Shown: positions 43,046-54,810, counted from the first letter of the stretch. The stretch: DNA of 64,000 nt from Cephalopachus bancanus (GCA_027257055.1 JAPVLO010000039.1:4122501-4186500); one strand, 5' to 3'. Made by a program: numbers and translations. The notes: a model not told the origin generated them from the letters alone.

Positions 43046-44536
43046 TCAGCTATGATTTTCAACAAATGATGCTGGAGCAATTGGACATCCATAAGCCAAA
43101 AAAATGTGAACTTCAAACTAAACAGCACTCTTTTTTTCCCCCTCTCACAGAGACAAGGTCTTGCTATGTTGCACAGACTGGAATGCAGTGAAATGCAGTG
43201 GCGTGATTGTAGCTCACTGCAGCCTTGAACTCCTGGCCTCAAATGATCCTCTTGCCTCAGCCTTCCAAGTAGCTGAGCCCACGGGGTGTACCGTTGTGCC
43301 TGGCTTATATCTTTTACAAATATAACTTAGAAGGGATCACAAACTTAAGTGTAAAGTGTAAAACTATAAAATATCCTGAAAAATATAGAAGAAAATCACT
43401 GGAATCTAGAGCTAGGCAAAGAGCTTGTAAACTGAACAACAAAAACAGGCAAAAAAAAAAATTAATGCATGGGACCTTACCAAAATTAAAAACTTTTGTT
43501 TCACAAAAGACCCTGGACAGAGCATGAGGCCACATATCAACACAGGAATAATATCTAGGGTCTATAAAGAACTTTCTAACTCAACAGGAAACAAAAAGCA
43601 ATTCAATTAGACAATGGGCAAAAGATCTGAGCAGACCTTTCACCAAAGGGAATATGCAAATGGCAACAAGACCATGAGAAGGTGTCCAACATCACACGCC
43701 CTCAGGAAAATGCATGGTAAAACCATAATAAGATTGTCACTACAACCTATAAACACGTCAAATAATAATAATAATAATTAATAAGAGTAATAATAATACC
43801 AAGTTATTGTGAGGATGTGTAGAAATAGGATTACTCATACATTGCTAGTGGGAACGTAAAATGGTACAGTCATTCTATAAGACAGTTGATCAGTGCCTTA
43901 TAAACGAAACACCCAGTTACCATAGGACCCAGCCCTTCTACTCTTGGACATTCAGTCCAAAGAAATGAAAACTTCATGTACCCCCCAAAACCCACACACA
44001 GATGTTCATGGCCGCTTTATTCATCTCATCCCCAGACAGTCTTTCAACAAGTGAATGGTTGGACAAACGGTGGGTGTAGCCATACCATGGGATACTATTC
44101 AGCAGTGAAAAGGCTTATTGTGTGTTATTGAGACACACAACTGAGGGGACTCTCCAGGGAACTATGATGAGTGGGCAAAAGAACCAGTCCTGAAAGGTTG
44201 CCTCCCATACGATTCCATTGACATAACATTTTTTGAAATGACGGTTTATAAATGGGCAACAGATTGGTGTGTCAGGAGTTAGGAATGGGAGGCAGAGTGA
44301 GAGAGAGGCAGATGTGGTTATGAAAGGGATCTGGGACTGATGGAAATATTCAGGTTCTTAAAATATTGTGCTCAGGATAGTTAATCTTGGGGAAAAACTG
44401 GGTAAAGTATACATAATCTCTATTATCTATCTATCATCTCTCTTTCTCTCTCTCTCTCTCCTCCCTCCAATTAAAACTCCATGTGAATATACAGTTATCT
44501 CAATAAAAATTTCAATTTCAATTAAAAATAAAGATG
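43046..44536 (+). mobile_element. L1M 3' half (ORF2 C-terminus and 3' UTR)
   Basis: Sense L1: 'ttttcaacaaatgatgctgg', 'gcatgggaccttaccaaaat', 'ctgagcagacctttcaccaa', 'gaggatgtgtagaaatagga', 'gatgttcatggccgctttat', 'catgggatactattcagcag' follow ORF2 order. The frame is broken many times. An antisense Alu interrupts it at 43,129, an (AAT)n has grown at 43,759-43,797 and a (CT)n at 44,430-44,467 near the 3' end. Confidence 0.9.
43129..43309 (-). mobile_element. Alu fragment inside L1
   Basis: Antisense, about one and a half arms. It carries a local duplication of 'gaaatgcagtg' (near 43,180-43,202). Confidence 0.85.
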
Positions 44537-44668
44537 AACTTCTAATATCAAAATTGAAATGCTATTATTTGTATAAAGGAAATGTCTCTCTGGGTTGTCC
44601 ACTGGTGGATACTCCCTGGTAGTAGTTCACATGAAATAGTTGCATGGGTTTGCCATGACTTCATTCTT

Positions 44669-44963
44669 TTTTTTTTTTTTTTTTTTGAGTTGGAGTCTCA
44701 CTCTGTCACCCAGACTGGAGTGCAGTGGCTGCTCCCGGCCACCGCAGCCTCAACCCGCTGGGCTCCGGCGATCCTTCCGCCTCAGCCTTCCAAGCAACTG
44801 GAACTACAGGCGTGCACTAACATGCCTGGCTAATTTTGATTTATTGTAGAGATGAGGTCTTGCTAAGTTGACCAGGCGGGTCTCGAACCCGCGGGCTCAG
44901 GCAATCCACTCACCTCAGCCTCCCAAAGGCGCGGGATTACAGACTGAGCAACCGGGCCCAGCT
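44669..44963 (-). mobile_element. Derived-type Alu, intact B-box hairpin
   Basis: Antisense. GCGGG-TCTCGAA-CCCGC (44,876-44,892) is the perfect hairpin; the right arm has CTGCTCCCGGCCACCGC. Target duplication CATGACTTCATTCTT / CATGACCTCATTCTT (one mismatch). Confidence 0.95.
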
Positions 44964-44978
44964 CATGACCTCATTCTT

Positions 44979-45329
44979 CCCAGACAGAAGGGCTTTTGCT
45001 GAGTTTTCTTAGCTCGGGTAGGGAAGCATCTGGCCTTCTGGGCATCCCCAGAGGCACCAGGCATTTCTTTTCCTTCCTAGCACCGCTGCAGGTAGCTGAC
45101 CAGGCATGGAATTCTTACCTTGGGGGCAGACTGCTCCCAAGTGCTGGGTGTATGCAACTGCCTAGAAGTCACAAACAACCTCCCAGCTGGCAGGACAGAG
45201 GGAGGCCAGTACTACTGGAACATCCCAGGGGAGACAGGAGACGCTCCTCTTCACCCAGGGCGGATGTGAGGAAGAGTTGGGGCAGTCCCATACTCCCTCT
45301 CACTTTGGAGACAGCGGCCTGAGGCTGAG
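44979..45329. other. Unassigned sequence
   Basis: Overlapping ORFs on both strands without domain; some retained CpG near 45,240-45,315. Confidence 0.35.
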
Positions 45330-45480
45330 TGTTCCCTCTGTTGCTCACCATCCTGTGTGGCCTGGGGTGTGTCATTTGACCCCTCTATGCCTCACTTCCT
45401 CATCTGTAAGATGGGAACGATGACAACAATTACTATATGGGGATGTGGAGAGCATTAACTGAATGAATGCAATCCTGTGT
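45330..45480 (+). mobile_element. MIR fragment
   Basis: 'tgacccctctatgcctcact' followed by 'tcctcatctgtaagatggga' is a clear sense MIR core. Confidence 0.85.
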
Positions 45481-45517
45481 CCCATGGTGATGCTTTGGTC
45501 AGGAATGGGCCACATGT

Positions 45518-46356
45518 AAAAGAGTGGTCCCATAAAATTATCATGGAACTGCCCTACACAGATGCAGCATTTACTGTGCCTTTTCTATGCTGAGGTATGC
45601 TTAGATATACAAATACTCGCCACTGTAGTATAGCTGCCTGCAGTACTCTGGACAGTAATGTAATGTGCAGGCGTGTAGCCCAGAAGCTATAGGCTAGACC
45701 AACCTTTTGACTACCCTGAGCCATTCTGAGTAAAGGGGAGTTGTCTTGAGCTGCACATAAATTATATAATATAGCTAGTGTCTATACATAATAAGATTTC
45801 CTTTTTATATTTTTATTATAAAGTTTAGAAAAATGAGAACAATATAAAACTTCTGGGAAATTTGACCTTTTTCTTTTTTTGGTAAAACTCATCTACCTCT
45901 GTCTGGCTCAGTGGAAGTGGTCAGAATTCTTAGTGAGTTCTCAAGGTGCTCATCAGAAATGTTTGTTTGAACTTTGCTCTTCATGTGCTTCCTGAAGATG
46001 GGAATGTGGAATGAAAACAATTGCTCACAAATATATGTGCCACCAAAAAGCAGTGTCATGAATAAGGTGGGACTGTGAACTTCAAAAGCGGAACTATGCA
46101 TGGAGTCATGAAGAAAATAAATGCTAAAAAACATGCGTTGTTCAAAGATTTTGTGGGGCCGCGTTGCTAGCTGTCATGGCCTGCGTGCAGCTCACAGGCC
46201 ACGAGTTGGATATACCTGGGTTAGACCGGACAGCCTAGGTGTGTACCACGCTGTACCATCTAGGTTTGCGTGAGTGTACTCTGTGATGTTCACACAACGA
46301 CAAAAGGATGCATTTCTCAGAATGTGTCCCTGTAGTAAAGTGGCACGTGACTGTAT
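45518..46356 (-). mobile_element. Tigger-like DNA transposon (MER6-like), split
   Basis: Outer segments 45,518-45,700 and 46,228-46,356 are one element: 'ggtcccataaaattatcatg', 'ctatgctgaggtatgcttag' on the left; 'accatctaggtttgcgtgag', 'gatgttcacacaacgacaaa', 'atttctcagaatgtgtccct' and 'cacgtgactgta' on the right. Reverse-complemented it opens like CAGTCACGTGCCACTTTACT. Family name tentative. Confidence 0.7.
45701..46219 (-). mobile_element. hAT-Charlie element with C-terminal dimerisation remnant
   Basis: Inserted in the Tigger-like copy between 8-bp repeats GCTAGACC (45,693-45,700) and GTTAGACC (46,220-46,227). On the minus strand, 46,134-45,889 reads a decayed hAT C-terminal domain: TYICEQLFSFHIPIFRKHMK, then SDEHLENSLRI and TEPD, matching the family pattern Y-CE-FS...LTDEHLE..LR. 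The left terminal repeat is poorly kept; the right end reads inward CCAGGTATATCCAACTC. Confidence 0.85.
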
Positions 46357-46359
46357 AAG

Positions 46360-46672
46360 TAAAGCACTTAGCCGTGTGCTGACTTGTATTAAGACAGTAC
46401 AAGCATGTGTTGTTATTATCATCTCCAGAGATTGTTCCAAGGGTTGGGTAAGTAATTCATGCCAATGATCCCTCTGCACAGTGCCTGCCACGTAGGGACA
46501 GCTCAGTACACAACAGCTCACTAGTATCACTCTGGCTGGATCGCCATTTGAAAAATTAATTGATGCATTCCTCTTCTCCCCTGTACTTTTCTCTCTTCAT
46601 TTCCTCTATTCAAGTTACTCACTGCTGCAGAAAAGTCAGCTACGGCAAAGATGGCCTAATCGATCTGTTTTT
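46360..46672. other. Unassigned, with MIR trace
   Basis: 'gtgcctgccacgtagggaca' near 46,480 with 'ttgggtaagtaattcatgcc' suggests a decayed sense MIR. The rest is unrecognised. Confidence 0.35.
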
Positions 46673-46685
46673 AAAGCACAAGTCC

Positions 46686-46981
46686 TCGGTGGCTCAGCCT
46701 GTAATCCCGCACTTTGGGAGGCCGCGGTGAGTGGATTGCCTGAGCCCGCGGGTTCGAGACCCGCCTGGGCAACTTGGCGAGACCTTATCTCTACAGTTAT
46801 TCAAAAATCAGCCTGGCATGGTAGCACGCGCCTGTAATTCTGGCTACTCGGAAGGTTGAGGCAGAAGGATCGCCGGAGCCCAGCAGGTCGAGGCTGCGGT
46901 GGCCGGGAGCAGCCACTGCACTCCGGGAGCAGCCACTGCACTCCAGTCTGGGCGACAGAGTGAGACTCTGACTCATAAATA

Positions 46982-47008
<27 letters not shown>
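46686..47008 (+). mobile_element. Derived-type Alu, perfect T-arm-like B box, (AAAG)n tail
   Basis: Slightly 5'-truncated. B-box hairpin GCGGG-TTCGAGA-CCCGC at 46,748-46,764. The right arm carries a 20-bp internal tandem duplication (46,903-46,922 and 46,923-46,942). Tail is (AAAG)n. Target duplication AAAGCACAAGTCC is perfect (46,673-46,685; 47,009-47,021). Confidence 0.97.
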
Positions 47009-47012
<4 letters not shown>

Positions 47013-47021
47013 CACAAGTCC

Positions 47022-47376
47022 CAGTACAGGGAAAGGCACAAAGGACTAAGGCAGCTGGAGAGCAATGGGTGTTTCCACTCTCCTCCCCATGAGAAAGAGG
47101 TGAGCCCTGGTTTGGTGAGAAGCTTGCAGGAGGACAAGGAGAGGCGGGGAAGACTGATGATTGATCCTGGAGCAACCAGTCCTGATACCCCCAAAGCCTG
47201 GCCCTGTTGGAAACCACTGTTCAGAACATGCATGACTCCAAGGGTAGAAGAAACCATTGAATCCAAAATCTTTCTGAACTTGGTACCCCCTTGGGTATGG
47301 GGGAGCCCCCCGGTAGGATGGAGGTCAAGTTTCCCTCCTTCTGACAGAATGAGAATGAGAGGTCTGAAATTATGTT
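47022..47376. other. Unassigned sequence
   Basis: No repeat recognised. 'tgttggaaaccactgttcag' near 47,205 may be an hAT-MITE edge. Confidence 0.3.
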
Positions 47377-47974
<598 letters not shown>

Positions 47975-47989
47975 AAAGAACAAAGAAGG

Positions 47990-48539
47990 TGTTTCCAGAA
48001 CATATGAGTTTATGAAACTGGTGTTCCTAATCTAATGTCCCCCTGCTGGTTGTGAGGTTTGTCCCACTTCTACCCCTCTGCCCTCTTCTCTTCACTCAGT
48101 GGGTTCCTGAGCCTAGGCCAGGGCGCCAGACCTTATCTCCCTTCCTTCACACACTCCTTGGAGACCAATACCGTGCTATTCAGTGAGGAAACTAGACGTT
48201 CACTGGAGAAGCTCTCAGCTAGGTCGATGCACAGGAGCTGTCAGAGAATATTTTTTCTCCCCACCCACTAAGCTTTTAAAGCGACTGAAGTGCCACCCTC
48301 CCTAATTACCCAATTCAGTGGCGCACACAATGGATCTGCCACTTTTTGAGGAGTTCTGACATCTCTCATTCCCTGGGGCCTCTCGGCTCTGACAGAAGGC
48401 ACCCGGGGTAATGGGGGTGGGGTGGGGACTGGAGCTGGGAGAGTGTAGGCAGTTAATTGGAGACAGGGACCGGCAAGATTGAAGTTGCACTGGCTTTGAG
48501 TCAGAGCCGCAGACATCAGAGCCAAGAGGATGGTAGAGG
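47990..48539. other. Unassigned sequence
   Basis: Mixed composition with two overlapping minus-strand ORFs (48,268-48,525) and no domain. Confidence 0.35.
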
Positions 48540-48610
48540 CAGTCTATGCAACCCTCTCACCCAACAGAGGAAGAAACTGAGGCAAAGAGGGAGAGGTGAC
48601 CGAGCATTGG
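48540..48610 (-). mobile_element. MIR fragment
   Basis: 'agaggaagaaactgaggcaa' with 'agagggagaggtgaccgagc'. Confidence 0.6.
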
Positions 48611-48639
48611 CCTATCTGGGGCTATAATCTAGGTATTCA

Positions 48640-49205
48640 AGTATTCATCTATACATCCATTCACTTAATGTTCATTAAAAGTATTCACTTGCCAGACACA
48701 GTTATAACTTGGGTAGAACACTGATCACGAGTCCCTATGTGCTGGTACTTTTATTCTAGTAGAGGAAACAGGAAATAAACATCTGTTTTCAGTAACTTCT
48801 ATGGGGAAGAACATAACAGAATAAGGAGAGAGAAATGAAGGGGGCTACTTATTAGACAAGGTGGCCAGGAAAGGCCTCAGCAGCAAGTTGAGATTTGAGC
48901 AGAAGCTCATTTGAAGAAAATGGATAGAGTCATGCAGTTGAGAGGCTCAGGGCTTTTAAAAGCATCACATGAAAAGGCCCCGAGGCAGGAACATATTCGG
49001 GCTGCTCCAAAACCAACTTTGAGGCCCATGTGGCCGGCTCTGAGAGATGGGTGGAGGGCATAGGGTGAGATGGCGTCCCAGGGGCAATGGGGCTGGATGC
49101 AGAGGAAGCCGGAGGGCCCTGGCTTTTATTCTTTATAAGACGGAAACTGATGGGTTTGGAGCAGAGGTGTGATGTGACCTGGTATTTTGACAGCCTCCTG
49201 AGTCT
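48640..49205 (-). mobile_element. L2, longest copy in the window
   Basis: Follows antisense L2 for about 560 bp: 'cacttaatgttcattaaaag', 'acttgccagacacagttata', 'tagtagaggaaacaggaaat', 'ggaaaggcctcagcagcaag', 'gagatttgagcagaagctca', 'aggccccgaggcaggaacat', 'tggagcagaggtgtgatgtg'. Confidence 0.9.
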
Positions 49206-49253
49206 CCACCAAGACTCCTTGGATCACACACACACAAAAAACCCCTTCGAATT

Positions 49254-49438
49254 AGGGTTTTTCATCCTATTGACATTTGGGGCTGGATGACTCTTTGTTG
49301 GGGCGGGGAGGGGTCTGGGCATTGCAGGATGTTTACAGCTTCCCCTGCCTCTACCCACTAAACGCAATTGTCGTGACCAAAAATACCTCGTGCACACTGT
49401 TCTCTGTCCCTCCAGGGTCCTCCAGTTGAGAACCCCTA
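49254..49438 (-). mobile_element. MER5A
   Basis: Antisense: 'agggtttttcatcctattga', 'cattgcaggatgtttacagc', 'tctacccactaaacgcaatt', 'ccagttgagaacccct'. The middle has lost about 30 bases. Confidence 0.85.
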
Positions 49439-50109
49439 TTTTAGAACATCACATGACCTCAGGAGGGAAGAAATGACCGAATCCAGTAGTAGACATTAGA
49501 TGACCTGGGCAGATTTCTTTCCAAGTACAGATTGCAGGGCACCACTCCAGACCCATAGAAGCAGAGTCCCCAGGGGTTGGAGCTCCAAACCCATGTAGAT
49601 GCCATCTCTGCAGGTGGATACCCTACAGAACCAGCCCAGCCCACCCCTCCCTGTCCCTCCTGTCCACACTTCACCCTGTAGTTGCCAAAGTGCAGCACTG
49701 GGCCTATCATTGAGCCATATGTTTCTCTGCAGTGGCCCATTTATTGTACTGAATTATTGATTCTAAAAAGAGAAACAATCAGTATTTTCCAGACTGACAT
49801 CAAAGGCATAGGAACCACTGGGTGTTTGCACATGTGGCCTGGGGTGGGGTCAGATTCACATTCCCAATGAGCCCCCACCAATGCTGCTGGTTTGTAGATT
49901 GTGCCCTGACTTCTGAAACCTGACATCACTTCTGGAAATGGAAACCCTACTAGTGGAACACAGAAGGTAGTTATAAAAAGCAGACCCAGGGAAAACAAAG
50001 CCACGGTAAATTGCAGGGAGATGCTGTCACCTGCCAAAGCTCTGAGCCTGAGGTCTGCCCCCTCTGGTGCTAAAAGGGGACATTAGAAGGATTTAAGAGA
50101 CATTAATCT
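49439..50109. other. Unassigned; possible hAT-MITE at 49,500-49,600
   Basis: 'cagggcaccactccagaccc' and 'agagtccccaggggttggag' vaguely recall a MER-type MITE. The rest is unrecognised. Confidence 0.35.
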
Positions 50110-50110
50110 C

Positions 50111-50188
<78 letters not shown>
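50110..50188. repeat. Compound (TC)n(AC)n microsatellite
   Basis: About 34 bases of TC followed directly by about 45 bases of AC. Confidence 0.97.
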
Positions 50189-50189
<1 letters not shown>

Positions 50190-50319
50190 GAACTGCACTC
50201 CCTCCTTCTGGACATCAGAAGATCTGAGAGGGAATGAGACTTTCTCACAATACTACATAATATTATTTAACACCTGGTCAGTCTTCTCAAAAATTATCAC
50301 AACATTCTTGTTGTTGTTG

Positions 50320-50444
50320 TTATTTGGTAAACATAGGGTCTTGCTATGTTGCCCAAGTTTGTCTCTAGCTTTTGGCCTCAAGCGATCTTTCCACCTCAGC
50401 CTTTCAAAGCACTGGGATTACCGGCATGAGCACCATGCCCAGCC
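50320..50444 (-). mobile_element. Alu monomer (FLAM-like)
   Basis: One antisense arm from 'ggtaaacatagggtcttgct' to 'gagcaccatgcccagccc'. (TTG)n head. Confidence 0.85.
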
Positions 50445-51089
50445 CACATAAACTGCTGAAATCATCTTGCAGACCCCTCACACTTTGGGAATCACTGATG
50501 GAGTTCAGTTCTCCCTCCTTAAGTTCTGGAGATGCAGAGGATCGCTGCTCATGGGCCCATGGGAAGCCGATAAAAAGTGTGCACAGCTCTCAGGTCCACT
50601 GCCTGCCTCCAGGACCAGTCAGGGCTTTACCTCCCAAGGATCTTGAGATACCCCACAGCCCCCCACCCTGTTGGTGCTGTCTGCCTCTCCCCCGATTTCC
50701 CTAGGACCCATCCCACCTGCATGGAGGCCATGACTATTAGCCTTATTCCACAGTCTCTGCCCTGTCTGTGAGCTGTGGCCCAGCCACAAGATCCTGCTGG
50801 AGGGAAGCAGCGGAAGCGGAGATGGTTGTCATTCAGCCAGGGATGACAACAGTGGTGGGACATGTTCTGGTGTTCTAACACTTGACCTTTCTGCTCCAAA
50901 CTTAGTAAACAGAAGTGGTCATGATGACTGAGATCACAGTTTCCCGCCTTCCAGAGATGCCTGACTGTTGGCAGAGAAAGCAGAAAGGCCCTAGGGAGAG
51001 GCACATGGGGGGGGCAGACTGGGACACACTTCAGAGGCCTGTCTGATCAAGCTCCCCAGCACAGGCGTCTCCAGAGCTCAGAGTCTGGG
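50445..51089. other. Unassigned sequence
   Basis: ORFs in several frames (50,577-51,004) without domain; no repeat recognised. Confidence 0.35.
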
Positions 51090-51232
51090 CTGTGGTGTCA
51101 GACTGGGCAGGTTTCCAATCCCAACTCCATCACTTTTTTATTTTTATTTTTATTATTTGTGTGTGGTGACCATGCGGGAGTAACTTAATTAACCTCACTG
51201 CACCTTAATTTCTTCATGGTGGAATCTAACAA
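51090..51232 (+). mobile_element. MIR interrupted by a T/A-rich insert
   Basis: 'gactgggcaggtttccaatc', 'ccaactccatcact' are the MIR promoter half; after a T-rich insert (51,134-51,170) the core resumes as 'taacctcactgcaccttaat' and 'ttcttcatggtgga'. Confidence 0.7.
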
Positions 51233-51250
51233 AAAGAATATGATGATGAA

Positions 51251-51512
51251 GTGGGGATATATATATACATATACATATACATATATATATACCAAAAAAT
51301 GTATACACATTTTAAGTATGACTCACTCAAAAGATGACATTAATCAGATGAATGCTAGCATTACCATTGACTGTCAGAACAGTCAAAGAAAATGGCGGAA
51401 GCACAGTTGAGCGAATGTCATACATACATTGCTACTATAATTCAATTCAACTTCAAAAAGTATTATATAGATAACATCTCTTAAAATGTGTATACATTTT
51501 TGGTACCCCCCC
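51251..51512 (+). mobile_element. Mariner-type MITE, copy 2
   Basis: Terminal repeat ACCAAAAAATGTATACACAT with TTTAAG at 51,291 and its inverse CTTAAAATGTGTATACATTT then TTGGTACCCCCC at the right end: about 26 bp inverted, one or two mismatches. A (TA/CATA)n array at 51,257-51,290 sits in the left terminal repeat where GGGGTACC would be. The interior differs from copy 1 except the right 45 bp. Confidence 0.8.
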
Positions 51513-51542
51513 GTAGATAGATAGATAGATAGATATAGATAG
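51513..51542. repeat. (GATA)n
   Basis: About seven GATA units directly after the right end of the MITE. Confidence 0.95.
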
Positions 51543-52308
51543 GTAATTGCCTTTACATAGTAAATGCTCAGTTAATTAGCTATGACAGCAGTAAGTCTCT
51601 CCACAGTTGGGAATTACACACTGAATGAATGTTTTCTCTCTCAAAATAAAAAGAAGGAAATAAATTTTGACTGCCTACTGTGGATGTCAAGGGGTCTGCA
51701 TCAAAATCTGAGTGTGTCATTCATTCCCAGAAGGATACATTTCCTGTCACTACCACAAATGATGCATCTTGGACCTGCCAAGTCAGGAGAACATCCTCCA
51801 CTCCTGAAATGGACTGCTGTTTGCTATGCAAGAACTGAGCAGGGACAGGTGCAGGCCACCTCAGACAGGTGGAGGAGTTTTAATTGGCAGATTTCACCGC
51901 CAATCATTTCTGCCCCAAGAGAAAGCAGCTGCTCCTTTTAAAGTGCATTTCCACTTGGCGTAAACCCATCTTCCGTGATTCTTCAAAAATGGAAGAGAAG
52001 GCGACAGGAGCCTAGGCTTAGTTGCTTTCTTGGTAACTCACTAACTTGGTAATGAAGAGTAGAGTATGGAAAGAGAAACATGATCACTTCACAGTGGGGA
52101 AGTTGGCAAGCACCCCTGCGGCATGGGACCAGGCGGATACATGAGAAATGGTGCTGGGTGTGCACCCCAGGATGAATGAGGAGACAGGCACTTCTCTTTG
52201 GTGGGATTCTTTCCAAAAACCCCAGACCCCGGGCAAGTCATAAGAAACACATCAGAAAAACCCAGATCGGGACACCTGACTGATACCCCTCAAAACTGTC
52301 AAAATCAG
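51543..52308. other. Unassigned sequence
   Basis: 'gagttttaattggcagattt' with 'caccgccaatcatttctgcc' near 51,875-51,910 may be a small conserved element. No exon called for the 119-codon ORF at 51,582-51,941, which has no domain or splice support. Confidence 0.35.
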
Positions 52309-52608
52309 GCCCAGTGCAGTGGCTCACTCCTGTAATCCCAGTATGTTGGGAGGCTGAGGTGGAGAATCATTTGAGGCCAAGAGTTCAAGACCAGCCTGGG
52401 CAACATAGCAAGGCCTCATCTCTACAAAAAAATTTTTTAAATTAGCAGGGCGTGGTGGCATGCACCTGTAGTCCCAGCTATTCGGGAGGCTAAGCAGGAG
52501 GATCACCTGAGCCCAGGAGCTGGAGGCCACCGTGAATCACACCACTGCTCTCCAACCTGGGTGATAGAATGAGACCCTGTCTCAAAAAAATAAAAATTAA
52601 AAATTAAA
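52309..52608 (+). mobile_element. AluJ-like dimer
   Basis: Starts GGCCCAGTGCAGTGGCTCAC; right arm 'ccaccgtgaatcacaccact'. A/T-rich tail. Confidence 0.95.
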
Positions 52609-54014
52609 CCGTCCAAGTCATTTACAAAAAGGAAACAATGAAACTTTGTCACACACCAGAGGAGACCAGGCAGAGGTGACAAGTAAACTCAGTGTGGTAC
52701 CCTGGCTTGGACTCTGCAATAGAAATGGGTCATGAGTGGAACAACCACTGAAATCCAAATCAAGTGTGGGGTCTGTAGAATACACCAGAGTTGGTTCCTT
52801 CGTTGTGACAATGCACTCACTGGTGTGAGGCTTTGACAGCTGGGGAAAGCCCGGCCAGGGCCATACAGGAAGCCTCTGCACTCACTTGGCAACACTTCTG
52901 TCAATACAGAATGATTCCCGGATATACGAAATTTACTTTTAAAAAACCAGGAGGACGCACTACCCACAGTGGCTCAGACACGGGAAAGAAAAAGGATGCA
53001 CACAGAGCAGGCGTTGAAATCTGCGAGGGAAGGTCTGAACACTATGGACCATCGACAGCAGTAGGGAATAAAGGAGCAGTCAAAAGACCGTCCACACCTG
53101 CAAAGTCCATGCACTTCTATGTAATGCTTGTTTTAAAGGAACCAGAAAATCAGGCCTCACCTAGAGAAGGAGCTCACCTGACAGCGGCAGCTGCTGATAC
53201 AGATGGGTACAGCCGGGTAGTTGCCTGTCCCTAATCTGTTTCTCTTGGCTGGAGGTCTTGCCTGACCTTCTGTATCTTTGAATCAGGGCTCTCTTCTAAC
53301 TTTCCTTACAATTCAGAATGGGTAGCTGGGCTTGTTTCTCTTCTCCTTTGGTGATCTCCCATTTCCTAATAAGCATGAATCTTGCAGTTGTTCCCAAAAG
53401 CTGGAGGCTGTTTCTAGGGCCAAAGGTGAGCTTACAGTCACCTGGTTGTCATGGAAATGAAAGCACTGTCATGCTCTCTCCAGAGTGACTTGGCAGGACC
53501 TGGAGTGTCTCTGCATTTCAAACTAATCTCCACCACCCACTCCACCCTTCCCTCCACACACAGGTTTCTCTGGAGAAGCATCACCAAGGATATTGGGGCT
53601 TGGTGTCTCCCTCCCATTGACGACAGAGGGCTGGCCTGGGAAGACCCAGGGATGCCTCCGGTGTCCTCCTGAGATGCAGACTTCTCCTGAGTCATGGGGC
53701 ACATGGATGGGCAGTGAGGAGCGGTAGCAACCTTTTCCCAAAGTCGCCAGAGACTCTGATGTTCTAAGTCTGGGGTGGACCACCGGAATCTGTTCCCACG
53801 CTTCCCCTCCCCAGGGCATCCTGGTGCAGGTGGGCCAGAGGTCATACCTTTAGAAGAACAGGTGTGGGAGAAAGAGGAGAAAAGCCTGCATGTTCATGGT
53901 CCAGGTTCTAGCCCCATTCTGCATCGAATCTGCCTTGTCACCTTGACCAAGACATCAAGGATCTTTATCAGGGAACTGGACAACCCTGGAGTTCCCTAAT
54001 GCTTTTCTAAGGAA

Positions 54015-54016
<2 letters not shown>
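52609..54016. other. 1.4 kb without recognised repeats
   Basis: Contains ORFs at 52,833-53,234 (+, 133 codons), 53,438-53,845 (-, 135 codons) and overlapping frames, none with a domain. A donor CAAAG|GTGAGC at 53,424 follows an acceptor-like TCTTGCAG at 53,387, bounding only 37 bp; not called. Confidence 0.35.

Positions 54017-54079
<63 letters not shown>
54017..54079. repeat. (CT)n microsatellite
   Basis: About 31 uninterrupted CT units, a mirror-repeat polypurine/polypyrimidine tract that could form triplex DNA. Confidence 0.97.
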
Positions 54080-54080
<1 letters not shown>

Positions 54081-54360
54081 CTGCCACCCTTGAAGAAAAG
54101 GTATTTGAAGGTCAAACAGTTTAAGAATCAGTGTTCACTCCACTCCACCCCTCTCTAGGACACACATAAATTACTTTAGCATATTAGACCCTAAGTACTA
54201 CAGGAAAGGAATCTATGTGAGTTGTTCATTCCAATGTTTTCCTCACTCGTGCCCGCAGAACTCTATTTTTGTTATTTTTTTTTTCTTGTATTCTACTTGC
54301 TCCTAACCATCTCCTGGGATACCTCATTTGGTAAATGTTGGGCTAGAAGATAACAACAAA

Positions 54361-54650
<290 letters not shown>

Positions 54651-54689
54651 TCAATATTAATTAGTTTGATTGAGTTATTTGTCATTCAT

Positions 54690-54810
54690 GATCTCACTGA
54701 ATCATGAAACTACTCTTCCCAAAGCAACACAACCGGCAAATCGCAGAGGCTGGACTCTAACCTGAGCATTGTGACACTGACCTTAAACTACTCCAGGACC
54801 TTCTCAAACA
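54690..54810 (-). mobile_element. MIR fragment
   Basis: 'gcaaatcgcagaggctggac' with 'tctaacctgagcattgtgac' matches the promoter half of antisense MIR. Confidence 0.45.

Noticed and set aside
45889..46134. Host gene encoding a ZBED/hAT-like domain
   Set aside because: The domain is the decayed tail of a transposon bounded by 8-bp repeats, with no upstream coding sequence.
46748..46764. tRNA gene
   Set aside because: Only a T-arm-like hairpin is present, inside an Alu; there is no anticodon arm or acceptor stem pairing.
53388..53424. 37-bp exon between TCTTGCAG and GTGAGC
   Set aside because: Too short with a weak pyrimidine tract and no coding signal.
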